From an uncultured Lachnospiraceae bacterium (GTDB lineage Bacteria; Bacillota; Clostridia; Lachnospirales; Lachnospiraceae), in contig CAJJYZ010000002.1 in NCBI GenBank assembly GCA_905197485.1, positions 1 through 64,000 of the forward strand: 64,000 nt of DNA, in the 5' to 3' direction. The notes beneath the pieces are model-generated. The model had not been told where the DNA came from. It saw only the letters and a program-made list of their open reading frames with translations, and made no database searches. Of the stretch, positions 35,417 to 43,914 are shown in pieces. How positions within the stretch are numbered: the stretch's first letter is position 1; each line of letters begins with the position of its first letter. Position numbers and translations under genes: made by a program.

Positions 35417-35782
35417 TTATTTTCTGCCTTTATGCCGATGATGAAACTGTTTCTTTTTACCTTCGTCTAAGTATTTCCTTCCTCTGTCATCCAGAGTTCT
35501 TCTCTGTCTTACCGCCTCATCCACCAATGCCTCAAAAGCATCTAAGTGTGTATTCAGGTTATATTTCTCTCCGCATACCTGAATACCAGTTCCTTCACCG
35601 AATACATCATCAATACAAGTACGAACCGCTTCGCACTGCTTTTTGATGGATGAAGAGAACTTCTCTTCTTCTCCAATTCCATTCAACGTTTCCATGACCT
35701 TCTCAAAAGCATCTTCATACTTTTGGGCTGTTTCCATATCGAATAAATCAAATTCGAATTCTTTTCCATTCATCACTAACAT
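35417..35782 (-). CDS. Tail assembly protein, DUF6673-like
   Basis: A 121-residue protein with a helical, acidic N-terminal part and a basic tail (KKKQFHHRHKGRK). It lies directly before the tape measure gene, the place of the tail assembly chaperones. It overlaps the Gp15-like gene by 7 bases. Likely binds the tape measure during assembly; function inferred from place. Confidence 0.65.
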   Translation of the reverse strand: MLVMNGKEFEFDLFDMETAQKYEDAFEKVMETLNGIGEEEKFSSSIKKQCEAVRTCIDDVFGEGTGIQVCGEKYNLNTHLDAFEALVDEAVRQRRTLDDRGRKYLDEGKKKQFHHRHKGRK

Positions 35783-36393
35783 TCTTCTTTCTCCTGCCTC
35801 TCTAAAAATCTTGAGATATCTTCTCCATTTAAAAGCGCTTGAATAAACTCTTCATCCCGCTCTTCCTCATACTTCGAAATCTTATAATATCGCTGCATGG
35901 CTTCCAGAAACTTCTTACGTTCCTTCGAGATTCCCTCCGTATTCGTATCAATCACACGATACTGCATAATCTGAGATAAACGAACTTCCTCACCCAAATC
36001 ATCCAGAAGAGCTCGAAATAACCACCAATGAAGTGATTCTATCTTCAATAAATCAATCCCATATCTCGCCTTGAACGCCGACCAGATTAAAAGGTCATCT
36101 TCTTCAAAATCAAAAGGAAGATTACTGTTAATTCCAAGCACCTTATTGGACGGTTTATATGGCTTCTCTCTTTTTCCACAATTAACAAACCAATTCAAAG
36201 CTGTAATCGCTTCCTCGATGTCCTTTGGAAGCACATCAAAAATACTCTGTAGCGCCTGCAACATCGTTATTCCACTATCTTCTCCGGAATTCAGCGTACG
36301 GTCATAAGCTAAAATGACGCGGAAATCCGTATGAATCGGATATTCCACGCCACCAATCTTTAAAGATTCCGGAAGTCCATCTAAGAAAATCAT
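35776..36393 (-). CDS. Tail assembly chaperone, Gp15-like
   Basis: A 205-residue protein of the bacteriophage Gp15 family: LPESLKIGGVEYPIHTDFRVIL at the start, and the middle phrase WSAFKARYGIDLLKIESLHWW is characteristic. It lies between the major tail protein and the tape measure gene. The separate start of the next gene means no frameshift fusion is needed. Confidence 0.8.
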   Translation of the reverse strand: MIFLDGLPESLKIGGVEYPIHTDFRVILAYDRTLNSGEDSGITMLQALQSIFDVLPKDIEEAITALNWFVNCGKREKPYKPSNKVLGINSNLPFDFEEDDLLIWSAFKARYGIDLLKIESLHWWLFRALLDDLGEEVRLSQIMQYRVIDTNTEGISKERKKFLEAMQRYYKISKYEEERDEEFIQALLNGEDISRFLERQEKEEC

Positions 36394-36463
36394 ACGTTTT
36401 CTTCCTTCCTCGTTCTACGTTTCCACCCAGTACAGGAAGCTTTCTCCCGAACTGGCAGATTCA

Positions 36464-36970
36464 TTACTTTTTCAGCACTACACTTGTTCCCGCTGTAAAT
36501 TTCTTTGTTGTCGTATCAAAATTTCCTTCTTCCCAATCACCAATTCCAAGAAGGTTTCCGGAACCCTTTAATTCTCCATCGTTATCTTCAAAAGCAGATA
36601 CTTCTACCGCGACCCTTCTCTTTCGAGCTGGGAATCCTTTTTCCCCTTTATTTCCAGACAAATCTACACGGATATATTCTGTTTCTGCGTCGTCTCCCGT
36701 AAGTTCCTTCCGACCAATATTTGCGATAAATGAAACTGCTGCCTGAGATTCAATCATATCCATCTCAAACGGAGCCGTCCAATCATATCCCTTAATTGAC
36801 TTGGAAGCCGACTTATCTCCTACATAACGTCTGGAGCCCGTCTGTGCGGACGGTGAATCATCAATCTTTGTAAAGCCGGTGTTCATAAGCTCAAACGACT
36901 CCATATCACTTGTTTTTACATTGATGTAATCCGCTTCCTGATATCTCTGCTTAATTCCTTTTACTGCCAT
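36464..36970 (-). CDS. Major tail protein
   Basis: A 168-residue protein building the tail tube. It is beta-rich, with no membrane segment, and its place after the head-tail joining genes and before the chaperones and tape measure fits. GGAG precedes the ATG at 36970, which overlaps the previous gene by 10 bases. Confidence 0.75.
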   Translation of the reverse strand: MAVKGIKQRYQEADYINVKTSDMESFELMNTGFTKIDDSPSAQTGSRRYVGDKSASKSIKGYDWTAPFEMDMIESQAAVSFIANIGRKELTGDDAETEYIRVDLSGNKGEKGFPARKRRVAVEVSAFEDNDGELKGSGNLLGIGDWEEGNFDTTTKKFTAGTSVVLKK

Positions 36971-37413
36971 GTTTCTTCTCCTTTACTTTGATAATACTGA
37001 AATTCACACTGAATCTGATACTGCGCCTTTGTCTCAGTCGCATCCATCAGATACCCTTGTGTAGTTGCCTTGATGCACTTCGCATCCTTTCCTTCCGATA
37101 GTTTCGGAAGATTCCCACTTCTTGTACAAGATTCCAACCATTCGGAAAATGCCTCATAGAACTTCGATGTATCAATGTTCTCCACATCCTCATAAGCTTC
37201 CCTGGAAGCAAAATAAAACGATACGCGCCGGATGGTATCTCCGTTCACATACCGCTTCACAATCGGCTCTGACGGCACAATCTGTACCGTATAAGAGCCT
37301 GTATTTTCTTCCAGCTTTTCCATTCCAACCGTTGGCGGAAACATCTGGTCAAATTCTTGTAACACCGGACAGTTATCCCTAATAAACGTCCGAATACTCT
37401 CAATGACACTCAT
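36961..37413 (-). CDS. Tail terminator/minor structural protein
   Basis: About 150 residues from MSVIESIRTFI; GGAGGG lies 7 bases upstream, so the start at 37413 is preferred to 37431. NCPVLQEFDQMFPPTVGMEKL and SFYFASREAYEDVEN resemble a family of Clostridia phage minor capsid/tail terminator proteins. It would close the tail tube at the head end. Assigned by pattern and order. Confidence 0.65.
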   Translation of the reverse strand: MSVIESIRTFIRDNCPVLQEFDQMFPPTVGMEKLEENTGSYTVQIVPSEPIVKRYVNGDTIRRVSFYFASREAYEDVENIDTSKFYEAFSEWLESCTRSGNLPKLSEGKDAKCIKATTQGYLMDATETKAQYQIQCEFQYYQSKGEETWQ

Positions 37414-37754
37414 CTTGCTTTCCCTCCACAAAACTTTGCAGTAGACTGTACAATTTCTTTTCCTCTATCCTGCCACATCCGTTTGTCCCATAGTTTGCCA
37501 GCCATCGGAGCTTTACTGCGATTCTTTCCCGCATTCTCATAATACTGCCTTCTGGAATATGGCTGCGGATATGTGATGCGATTGGTCTGTTCAATTGCTG
37601 TCTGCTCCATTTTCCCACTCAGATGAGGTACATATGGTACAGACAATCTTCTGACCTCATGGGTGAAAAACCTTTGCCCTTCCCCATTTTTATTCAACTT
37701 TCGTTTTAACAGAATCTTATCTGATGAGTCTATCTGTATCTTTACACTTGTCAT
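37410..37754 (-). CDS. Minor capsid/head-tail joining protein (HK97 gp10-like)
   Basis: A 114-residue basic protein with VRRLSVPYVPHLSGKMEQTA and YPQPYSRRQYYENAGKNRS, typical of the small minor capsid proteins between head closure and tail terminator genes. It overlaps the next gene by 4 bases and touches the previous one. Confidence 0.65.
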   Translation of the reverse strand: MTSVKIQIDSSDKILLKRKLNKNGEGQRFFTHEVRRLSVPYVPHLSGKMEQTAIEQTNRITYPQPYSRRQYYENAGKNRSKAPMAGKLWDKRMWQDRGKEIVQSTAKFCGGKAR

Positions 37755-38164
37755 TATGCAGCTCCTCCAATCCGAAGGTGTGGAATCCCTCCAAAACGAT
37801 TATCCGACCAGCTATTCACAATTCCGAATACGTATCCCTTCTTTTCTAAATCTGCGGAAGAACAGATAGTTTCCAATTCACATTCCCCTTTTACGAAGAT
37901 ATCTTGATTTTCTACCGTCCAATAGTATTCTTTTTCCGATTCCGTAAGATTACGATACTGCTGCGGTGAAACATAACCTGTCAGCTCCTCTTTTGGAATC
38001 CGTATCTTGTAGACATCCGCACTTTGAACACCTTTTTCCTGCACCACAATCTTTTGGTCTGTGTACCAATAAATATCCGGGATGAAGTACCGGACATATT
38101 CAGAATGCCCGGTCTCCAAATTTAGCTTTCTATGATATAATGTCATACTTGCATTCGTAATCAT
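37754..38164 (-). CDS. Head closure protein, DUF6751-like
   Basis: A 136-residue protein beginning MITNASMTLYHRKLN with the phrase VYKIRIPKEELTGYVSPQQY. It occupies the head-tail closure position, following the connector gene after 2 bases. Function inferred from place and pattern. Confidence 0.6.
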   Translation of the reverse strand: MITNASMTLYHRKLNLETGHSEYVRYFIPDIYWYTDQKIVVQEKGVQSADVYKIRIPKEELTGYVSPQQYRNLTESEKEYYWTVENQDIFVKGECELETICSSADLEKKGYVFGIVNSWSDNRFGGIPHLRIGGAA

Positions 38165-38166
38165 CC

Positions 38167-38538
38167 TTACACCCCCAGATATAACATGCCTGTATGCATT
38201 AAATAACGTTCTGCGATGCGATATAATTTCTTCTGCAAAGCCTCTTTTCTGTCTTCCCCATCCAACAGCTCTGTTACATACGTTACAGAATACCCGTCAA
38301 GATTCTCGGACTTTTTCATACTATCCGACTTCTTATTCTCCTCGCTGTAGAGTTCTTCTGCCATTTCACAAATACAGTTTTTTATCTCCGCATCATAAGA
38401 AATCTCTGAGACTCTTCCAAAAGTAAACTGATTCAAATATCGTTCTGCCTTTTTTACCATGGAAGCAAACAGTTCTTCCGGTATTTTATCCGCATCATAC
38501 TCATTCAGATAGTATCCATAATCCAATGCGCTGCTCAT
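38167..38538 (-). CDS. Head-tail connector protein
   Basis: A 123-residue mainly helical protein directly after the major capsid gene (1-base gap). DADKIPEELFASMVKKAERYL and the CEMAEELY helix fit Gp6-like head-tail connectors. Confidence 0.68.
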   Translation of the reverse strand: MSSALDYGYYLNEYDADKIPEELFASMVKKAERYLNQFTFGRVSEISYDAEIKNCICEMAEELYSEENKKSDSMKKSENLDGYSVTYVTELLDGEDRKEALQKKLYRIAERYLMHTGMLYLGV

Positions 38539-38539
38539 C

Positions 38540-39400
38540 TTATGCTCCTGCAGCAGTATGAACGTAAATCGCTACTTTCTTATTATCCTTCGCCTCCGCG
38601 ATACCAACTGTACGATATCCAAACTTCCATGCATCTGCATCCTGATTTGCTTCCGGAGTGATAATCTTGGAAACTGTATGCTTCTGATTCTGAATCACAG
38701 CATTCTTATCCACTACAAGGAAATTGATTGCTTTTCCTCCTGTTGTAGTAAATCCGCCGGCGCCGGATGCTGTCAGCGCAATCTTGTCAAAGAATCTTCC
38801 AGTCGGGACCTCAATCACTCCTGCCCATTCTTCCATTGCTTTCTTGGATGCTGTTGTATCTAAGTCATCAATCATTCCTTTTAATGCCGTTGAAATGAAC
38901 AGATAACATGTTTCTGTCTTTGCCTCTGCATTTTTGATTGCTGTTTTCGCTGCTCTTACTGCCGCAATCCCTGTCTTTCCATCTGCAATCGCTGCTGCCA
39001 CTTTGTTTCCATCAGGCGCATATCCTGCATAAGAAGCAAGTCTCCATGCATCCAGTTCCGGAACTACCTGCGTACGGAGGAACTCTCCAGACAAACGACC
39101 AAACGCAACTCCTGCTGATTCGATGTTGTCCATCGCATCTACAGTAAACATACGTCCGCGGTCATAGGTACATTTCTTTGTTTCATATTCCAGAGTGACA
39201 TCTCCTGCGACATAACCCGTCTGTTTGTTATAATTTGCAAGACCGCTCATTGTCATCTTTGGAATTAAGATTTCATTCGCATTTGCTCCCTCTTTTACTA
39301 AATCATTTGGTCCATCAAGAACCGCTGTTAAAGATGCTAACTTGTACACCTCATCCAGCATTGTTGAATACGCTTTTCTTAACGCAATTGTATTTGCCAT
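38540..39400 (-). CDS. Major capsid protein
   Basis: A 286-residue protein following the scaffold gene. LRKAYSTMLDEVYKLASLTAVLD at the start and the phrases YETKKCTYDRGRMFTVDAMD and YLFISTALKGMI are typical of a family of Clostridia phage HK97-fold capsid proteins. GAGG precedes the start. Confidence 0.85.
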   Translation of the reverse strand: MANTIALRKAYSTMLDEVYKLASLTAVLDGPNDLVKEGANANEILIPKMTMSGLANYNKQTGYVAGDVTLEYETKKCTYDRGRMFTVDAMDNIESAGVAFGRLSGEFLRTQVVPELDAWRLASYAGYAPDGNKVAAAIADGKTGIAAVRAAKTAIKNAEAKTETCYLFISTALKGMIDDLDTTASKKAMEEWAGVIEVPTGRFFDKIALTASGAGGFTTTGGKAINFLVVDKNAVIQNQKHTVSKIITPEANQDADAWKFGYRTVGIAEAKDNKKVAIYVHTAAGA

Positions 39401-39420
39401 ACTCTTTTACCTCTTCTTTC

Positions 39421-39984
39421 TTAATCTTTTTTCGCCGGAAGTCCCATCGCTGCGCGAATCGCAGACATATTGTCATCACTGCCAGCTCCAGTTCCTCCTG
39501 TGACTCCTACTGCATTTGAAAACGGTTCATCTGCACCAAATAAATAGGCATCCGATTCTTTCACCGTTTCCAACGCTTTCTTAATATCCTCGGACTGGTT
39601 TTTCGATTCCTTTAATGCATCCATATCTAACAAAGCCATTACAGATTTCTCATTACGACCGCCAGCCGTCTTGATTGCTTCCCTCAAAGTCTCTGAAAAG
39701 ATTCTGTCTACCTCTTTTGCAGCATATTCATCATCCTTTGCCTTTAAGTCTTCCTGAAGCTTTTTAATTTGTCCATTCAAGTCTTCTACATCAACGCCTT
39801 CGAATGCTTTCAGCTGCTCATTGACCGTATCGAGAGAAGATTTATACTCGTCTCTCTTCGTCACCGCATTATCATATTCTGATTTTGTGCGATAATTTTC
39901 TTTCCATGCTCTTTCAAAATCTGTTTTCTTATCTGCCGGAATTTCCAGCCCAAAATCTTTGAGAATTTCATAAATGTTTTTCAT
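39421..39984 (-). CDS. Capsid scaffold protein (GP20-like)
   Basis: A 187-residue strongly charged protein with a long coiled coil (about 25-90), the usual form of phage scaffolds that guide capsid assembly and then leave. It lies just before the major capsid gene. A structured stretch precedes its start. Confidence 0.8.
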   Translation of the reverse strand: MKNIYEILKDFGLEIPADKKTDFERAWKENYRTKSEYDNAVTKRDEYKSSLDTVNEQLKAFEGVDVEDLNGQIKKLQEDLKAKDDEYAAKEVDRIFSETLREAIKTAGGRNEKSVMALLDMDALKESKNQSEDIKKALETVKESDAYLFGADEPFSNAVGVTGGTGAGSDDNMSAIRAAMGLPAKKD

Positions 39985-40147
39985 TGCTCCGTTTCCTTTC
40001 TTCCTGAAATATTTTATTGACCGCTCTTTCAGCGGTATGGGATATAGTCTGATAGACCACAGACTGGGTATTTATCCAGTTTATTGCCTTATGACAGGGC
40101 ACAAAAATAAGACGCATCACCCAGCGCCTCAATGGGAGATATCCGAA
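39985..40147 (-). other. Hairpin-rich region before the scaffold gene
   Basis: On the minus strand several short stems follow one another: TGCC/GGCA, ACTGG/CCAGT, AGTCTG/CAGACT and ACCGCT/AGCGGT (the last at 40020-40036 with a 5-base loop). The region also holds an open frame of about 50 codons starting MRLIFVPCHKA that overlaps the scaffold start but lacks a clear ribosome site. It may be a structured RNA, a short gene, or both. Confidence 0.35.
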
Positions 40148-40354
40148 TCACCTCCTCTCTACTGATAACCGCTTACCATCAAAGCAAATCGTATCGCCGA
40201 TTCTCGCTGTCTGGTCATTGACTTTCACCCCTTTCAACATCTCTGTCCCGTCGCGAATGCCGTACAGAAACTTTACTGTCTTATAGTTTATACGGTCTGC
40301 CAGCCAGTTTTGTGCCAGCATATCCGCATCTTTATGTACTGTTCATCGTTCCAT
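40148..40354 (-). pseudogene. Small phage gene with premature TGA at codon 4
   Basis: GGTGGAG lies 5 bases before ATG at 40354. The frame reads Met-Glu-Arg-stop and then stays open for 64 codons (TVHKDADMLAQNWLADRI, then YKTVKFLYGIRDG, ending LSVERR). The good ribosome site and coding-like frame suggest a real 68-codon gene broken by one TGA, perhaps from TGG (Trp). A restart at the ATG in DADML is possible but has no ribosome site. Function unknown. Confidence 0.5.
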
Positions 40355-40382
40355 AATTACTCCACCACCTTAAAAATGGGTA

Positions 40383-40418
40383 TAAAAATACCACTCATTC
40401 CAAAGAATGAATGGTATT
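40383..40418 (-). terminator. Strong terminator inside the late region, after the toxin-immunity genes
   Basis: A 14-bp stem (arms 40387-40400 and 40405-40418, one G-T wobble) with a 4-base loop is followed by TTTATA on the minus strand. It overlaps the stop of the Cys-rich gene and separates the minor capsid/immunity genes from the scaffold gene. Confidence 0.8.
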
Positions 40419-40596
40419 AATCCTCTCTATGATGCTTACACTCTAAGCATATTTTATCTTTCTCTTTACATTTTAATACCTTTGTGGGAATTGTTCTCTC
40501 AGGTGCCATTTCCTCTAAAACCATATGGATATCAAAACATGTTCCATCATCAATCTTTTCTTCCATCAACGGACAATACTTATTTTTGTTTTCCAT
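40417..40596 (-). CDS. Small cysteine-rich protein after the immunity gene
   Basis: A 59-residue protein beginning MENKNKYCPLMEEKIDDGTC and ending with CKEKDKICLECKHHRED, so five Cys and two C-terminal His could bind metal. GGGAG lies 13 bases before the ATG at 40596; a nested ATG closer to that site opens only an 8-codon frame. It is the last gene before a strong terminator. It could be a second immunity or a regulator. Function unknown. Confidence 0.6.
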   Translation of the reverse strand: MENKNKYCPLMEEKIDDGTCFDIHMVLEEMAPERTIPTKVLKCKEKDKICLECKHHRED

Positions 40597-40630
40597 ACTT
40601 TTTCATTATCTCCCTTAAAACAAATGATAT

Positions 40631-40897
40631 CTACACAACTGCTTTCATTGCTCTGTCATATTCAACTTTCAATTTTCTTTTGAAATCCTCGATTTCCTCC
40701 GGTTTCATTCCGGGTTCTACTAAAGCACACACATCCGGTGTCTCGTCATTAAGTATTTTCGTGGCTCTTGGTTGTTCCGCATACATTTCATCATAATGCA
40801 CAATCAAAAGTCCTTCCAATTCACATGAAAAATCATAGATATCGTCCTGAGTATTATCTAAAAAATCTTTAATATAATCCATCATTTTTTTAAACAT
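40631..40897 (-). CDS. Putative immunity protein for the minor capsid C-terminal toxin
   Basis: An 88-residue acidic helical protein (KDFLDNTQDDIYDFSCELEG, then HYDEMYAEQPRA). Its start overlaps the minor capsid stop by 8 bases, so the two are translationally coupled. In MuF-type phage toxins the gene right after the toxin encodes the cognate immunity protein, and small acidic helical proteins are usual. No homologue is recognised by eye; the assignment is by place and composition. Confidence 0.55.
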   Translation of the reverse strand: MFKKMMDYIKDFLDNTQDDIYDFSCELEGLLIVHYDEMYAEQPRATKILNDETPDVCALVEPGMKPEEIEDFKRKLKVEYDRAMKAVV

Positions 40898-42554
40898 TTT
40901 CCCACACCTCCTTTGGATTGTTACGTCTTACTATTGAAACAATATCTCCTGTTTCTTTGTTTTTTACTGCTACCAATTGGCGTTCCGCGTCAAAATAAAT
41001 CAATTTCTTTTCTCCCTCTTTATATTTAAGAGGTCCCTTGATGAATTCCATCAGTTCTTTTTCCGTCACTTCCGGAACTCCCTGCTTATTCATTCTTGGT
41101 AAACGACTCAGAGCATGCACAGACATGTATATCCCTTCTTTTTCAAATCTTACATAAGCATCTTTAGATTTTTTCTTAAACTCCGGAGACCAATCTTTCT
41201 TATCGATTTCAGAATATGTGTCAGCCTTTTTCTTCAAAACCTCAAATTTCTTAGGGTTATTATACTTCATCTGTCGGAACTTCTCAAGACTTCCAATATC
41301 AGCTCCTATGATGCTTTTATAGCGATAATACTGCTTCGTATCTCTGTCTGCATTCTTTATCATCTCCGCGGTATATTTTGCATTTTGAAGTTTAGTATTT
41401 GTGGCAACCTTTCCACGCAAATCCAGATAAATCCTTTCCCGGTCTTCCGGCAGTTTCATCTTTTTACAAAATCTTGAATACTCATTCAATTGTCCCTGAT
41501 ACTTGGCTTTTGCAATCATCACCTCATCTGCATCAGCACCACCTTTTTGTAAAAGACGTACCTTTTCACGCTGCGCCCGCATGGCAGTCTCCATTTGCCT
41601 CTGCTTCTGTGAAGCATTGTAGGTATTGTACTTCTTACCTTTCCATTCGCGCTCTATCTTCTCTTTGGCATTAAGCTCTGCAAGCTGTTCATCCGTATAT
41701 TGTCGAACAGATATGCCTGGAACAAAGGCGTAATATGGATGATAGCAGTTCCATCCACCAATTCCTTCCCCGGTTCCAAGTCCACAGATATCTATCAGCT
41801 CCTGCATCGTAAATATCATACCGCCCCACCAATGGGAAGGACGGGCTCCTGGATGCCAAGGCACCTCATAGGTATCAGTCCCCAGCTTATCAGCGTTCAT
41901 CTGATTGATTTGTCCGCACAACTGATTGACCCCTGTCATAACTGCCCTGCGCGCCGCCACAATAATTCTGTTACTATGTCCGCTCGCATAATCAACTGTA
42001 CGAATTCCCGAGGATATCATTTCGTTTATGACACGTCTTAAAACCGTATTGTAGCTAAACGTACCGGTTATGATATCCATACACGCTCTATCAAGATAGT
42101 TCTGATAATACTCTGCAAACGGAGTAAATGCGATTTTCCCATTCAGCTTCAATGCAAATCCCATGGATTGTGTAATATTTTTAATATCGGCTTTTGTCTG
42201 TGCGACTATCGCCGACACCCACGCTTGCATTTCCTGACTCTCTTCATAAGGAATAAAGTTCGCATTTACCTGCTCATAAATTGTCTTATTACGCGTATAT
42301 TCTTTGTCTATGACATCTTCGTATAATTGATAGATTTCTTCATCTGTCAACTGCGTAAGACGCTTAATCTCTGATTCTATAAATTCACTCGACTGTCCCA
42401 TCATAATTATTTTTTCAATCTGATAGTCAGCAGTTGAAGTGATTTCTCCCGTTTTCTTGATACGTCTTATCACGTCTTCCATGACGCGTTTCTGTAAGTC
42501 ATAAAACAGCTTTTCAACTTGAAGCGGCATTTTTTCCAGTTCTTCCGGTTTCAT
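40890..42554 (-). CDS. Minor capsid protein with C-terminal BECR-like nuclease toxin domain
   Basis: A 554-residue protein. Residues 1 to about 300 match phage minor capsid protein 2 (ASGHSNRIIVAARRAVMTGV, then the CxH-like HPGARPSHWWGG and the FVPG motif). A charged linker follows (about 310-475). Residues 478-554 (SVHALSRLPRMN, FDAERQLVAVKNKETGDIVS) have the His/Arg pattern of DUF4258/RelE-like BECR ribonucleases. Phage MuF proteins with such tails are known polymorphic toxins delivered or released with virions. The next gene is a candidate immunity. Confidence 0.72.
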   Translation of the reverse strand: MKPEELEKMPLQVEKLFYDLQKRVMEDVIRRIKKTGEITSTADYQIEKIIMMGQSSEFIESEIKRLTQLTDEEIYQLYEDVIDKEYTRNKTIYEQVNANFIPYEESQEMQAWVSAIVAQTKADIKNITQSMGFALKLNGKIAFTPFAEYYQNYLDRACMDIITGTFSYNTVLRRVINEMISSGIRTVDYASGHSNRIIVAARRAVMTGVNQLCGQINQMNADKLGTDTYEVPWHPGARPSHWWGGMIFTMQELIDICGLGTGEGIGGWNCYHPYYAFVPGISVRQYTDEQLAELNAKEKIEREWKGKKYNTYNASQKQRQMETAMRAQREKVRLLQKGGADADEVMIAKAKYQGQLNEYSRFCKKMKLPEDRERIYLDLRGKVATNTKLQNAKYTAEMIKNADRDTKQYYRYKSIIGADIGSLEKFRQMKYNNPKKFEVLKKKADTYSEIDKKDWSPEFKKKSKDAYVRFEKEGIYMSVHALSRLPRMNKQGVPEVTEKELMEFIKGPLKYKEGEKKLIYFDAERQLVAVKNKETGDIVSIVRRNNPKEVWENV

Positions 42555-42564
42555 CTATCATCAC

Positions 42565-43914
42565 CTACTCCATGATTTTATTCTGTTCCGGCAAATTCTT
42601 CTCCGCTTCCTCCAAAGTCTCTCCATACCATTTAGACCGGTACTCTGCATGACTCATAACGCCCATGCTTACATCCTGACGGTCCTGCTGCCGTTCTGTC
42701 TCTTCATCTGTTAGAATCGAATCATTGAACTCACAAGTAAATTCATACCCGGATGTATAAAGCTGATTGTAAAAAGCCAATCCAGCCGCAAAATCTTCCA
42801 AGCACTGTCTCAAATTGTTCTGAATCGCCGTTACTCGATTGTACTTCCTGACTTTTGCCGCTTTTATCTCTGTTGCAGTTTTCTCTACATACTGAACATC
42901 TGAAAGGTCTCCATAAGAAAGACCTACGGCAAACTCAATGTTACGGAAATACTTTTCCAGTCCACGATGAAATGCTTCATCCCGCATCTCCGGAGAGTAT
43001 TCTTTTAATAGCTCCTTGTCTTTACCATTTTCCAACTCCAACCCTCTATAGAGCCTTTTATTCAGCTTAGACATCCCCATCCTGCCGTCTTTTCCCTTTT
43101 TCAATGCCCTGCTATCCACATGGATTGCTCTTTCTCCAGATTCATACTCCCAATCCAAGCGCGCCCATTGGATATCCGCTTTTCTAATCTGTTCAATTGC
43201 AGAATCAAAGATAGAAACTCCACATGCCGAACCATCTACCTTATTTTTGATTGGATTGCGATAATATCCAAAATCCATTCTATCCATGCCAGGGTAAGTA
43301 ATCGGTCCCGGCTCAATCTCTGCCCATTCTGGGATATTCTCGAGCGCACAAGGAAGACCTATCTCCTCGCGGCTCTGCGAATGATAACATTTATTCTCAA
43401 TTGTCAAATTCCCTTTCAAGAAATAATGTCTCTCAAATCTTGTATAATAGTCACTGTCTCCCATTCGTTTTGTAGTCAGAAACCCGACATCAATCGGATT
43501 CTTATCATCATCAAATGCAATCGGAATGAACTTATCCGCTGTCACAAATTCTGCTTTATCCGAACCAAGCGGTTTTATAATCATAGAGCCGAGCCCCAGT
43601 CCATCTTGTAATTCTTCATTCAACGTGGCAATACACTTTTTATATGCCTTATTCAATTTATCATTACTGATACCTGTTTCCATCTCCACCAAGACCGCAT
43701 CTGCAAATTCCCGACAGATTCCCTCTTCCACCCGGAGAGACTTCACATAATCTGTCAGCCAATCCGCATTTCCATCCAGCATGCTTTTCCATTCATTTAT
43801 CTTATCAATCATCTGGTCGGATAATGTCACATCTTTTCCGACAATTTCTTTTATCGTTGTATAACCAAACATCCGCCTTATTCCTCTCCATAATCTTTGA
43901 AATATATTATCCAT
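42565..43914 (-). CDS. Portal protein
   Basis: A 449-residue protein forming the DNA entry ring of the head. It starts FQRLWRGIRRMFGYTTIKEIVG and contains EIEPGPITYPGMDRMDFGYYRNP and the late phrase FAVGLSYGDLSDVQYVEKTATEIKA, common in Clostridia phage portals. It overlaps the terminase gene by 8 bases and precedes the minor capsid gene. Confidence 0.85.
   Translation of the reverse strand: MDNIFQRLWRGIRRMFGYTTIKEIVGKDVTLSDQMIDKINEWKSMLDGNADWLTDYVKSLRVEEGICREFADAVLVEMETGISNDKLNKAYKKCIATLNEELQDGLGLGSMIIKPLGSDKAEFVTADKFIPIAFDDDKNPIDVGFLTTKRMGDSDYYTRFERHYFLKGNLTIENKCYHSQSREEIGLPCALENIPEWAEIEPGPITYPGMDRMDFGYYRNPIKNKVDGSACGVSIFDSAIEQIRKADIQWARLDWEYESGERAIHVDSRALKKGKDGRMGMSKLNKRLYRGLELENGKDKELLKEYSPEMRDEAFHRGLEKYFRNIEFAVGLSYGDLSDVQYVEKTATEIKAAKVRKYNRVTAIQNNLRQCLEDFAAGLAFYNQLYTSGYEFTCEFNDSILTDEETERQQDRQDVSMGVMSHAEYRSKWYGETLEEAEKNLPEQNKIME

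Noticed and set aside
35776..35782. Programmed frameshift between the Gp15-like and DUF6673-like genes
   Set aside because: Each gene has its own start, overlap is only 7 bases and no slippery heptamer was seen.
39974..40165. 63-residue plus-strand frame over the hairpin region
   Set aside because: No ribosome site, opposite to all late genes, and its composition follows from the hairpins.
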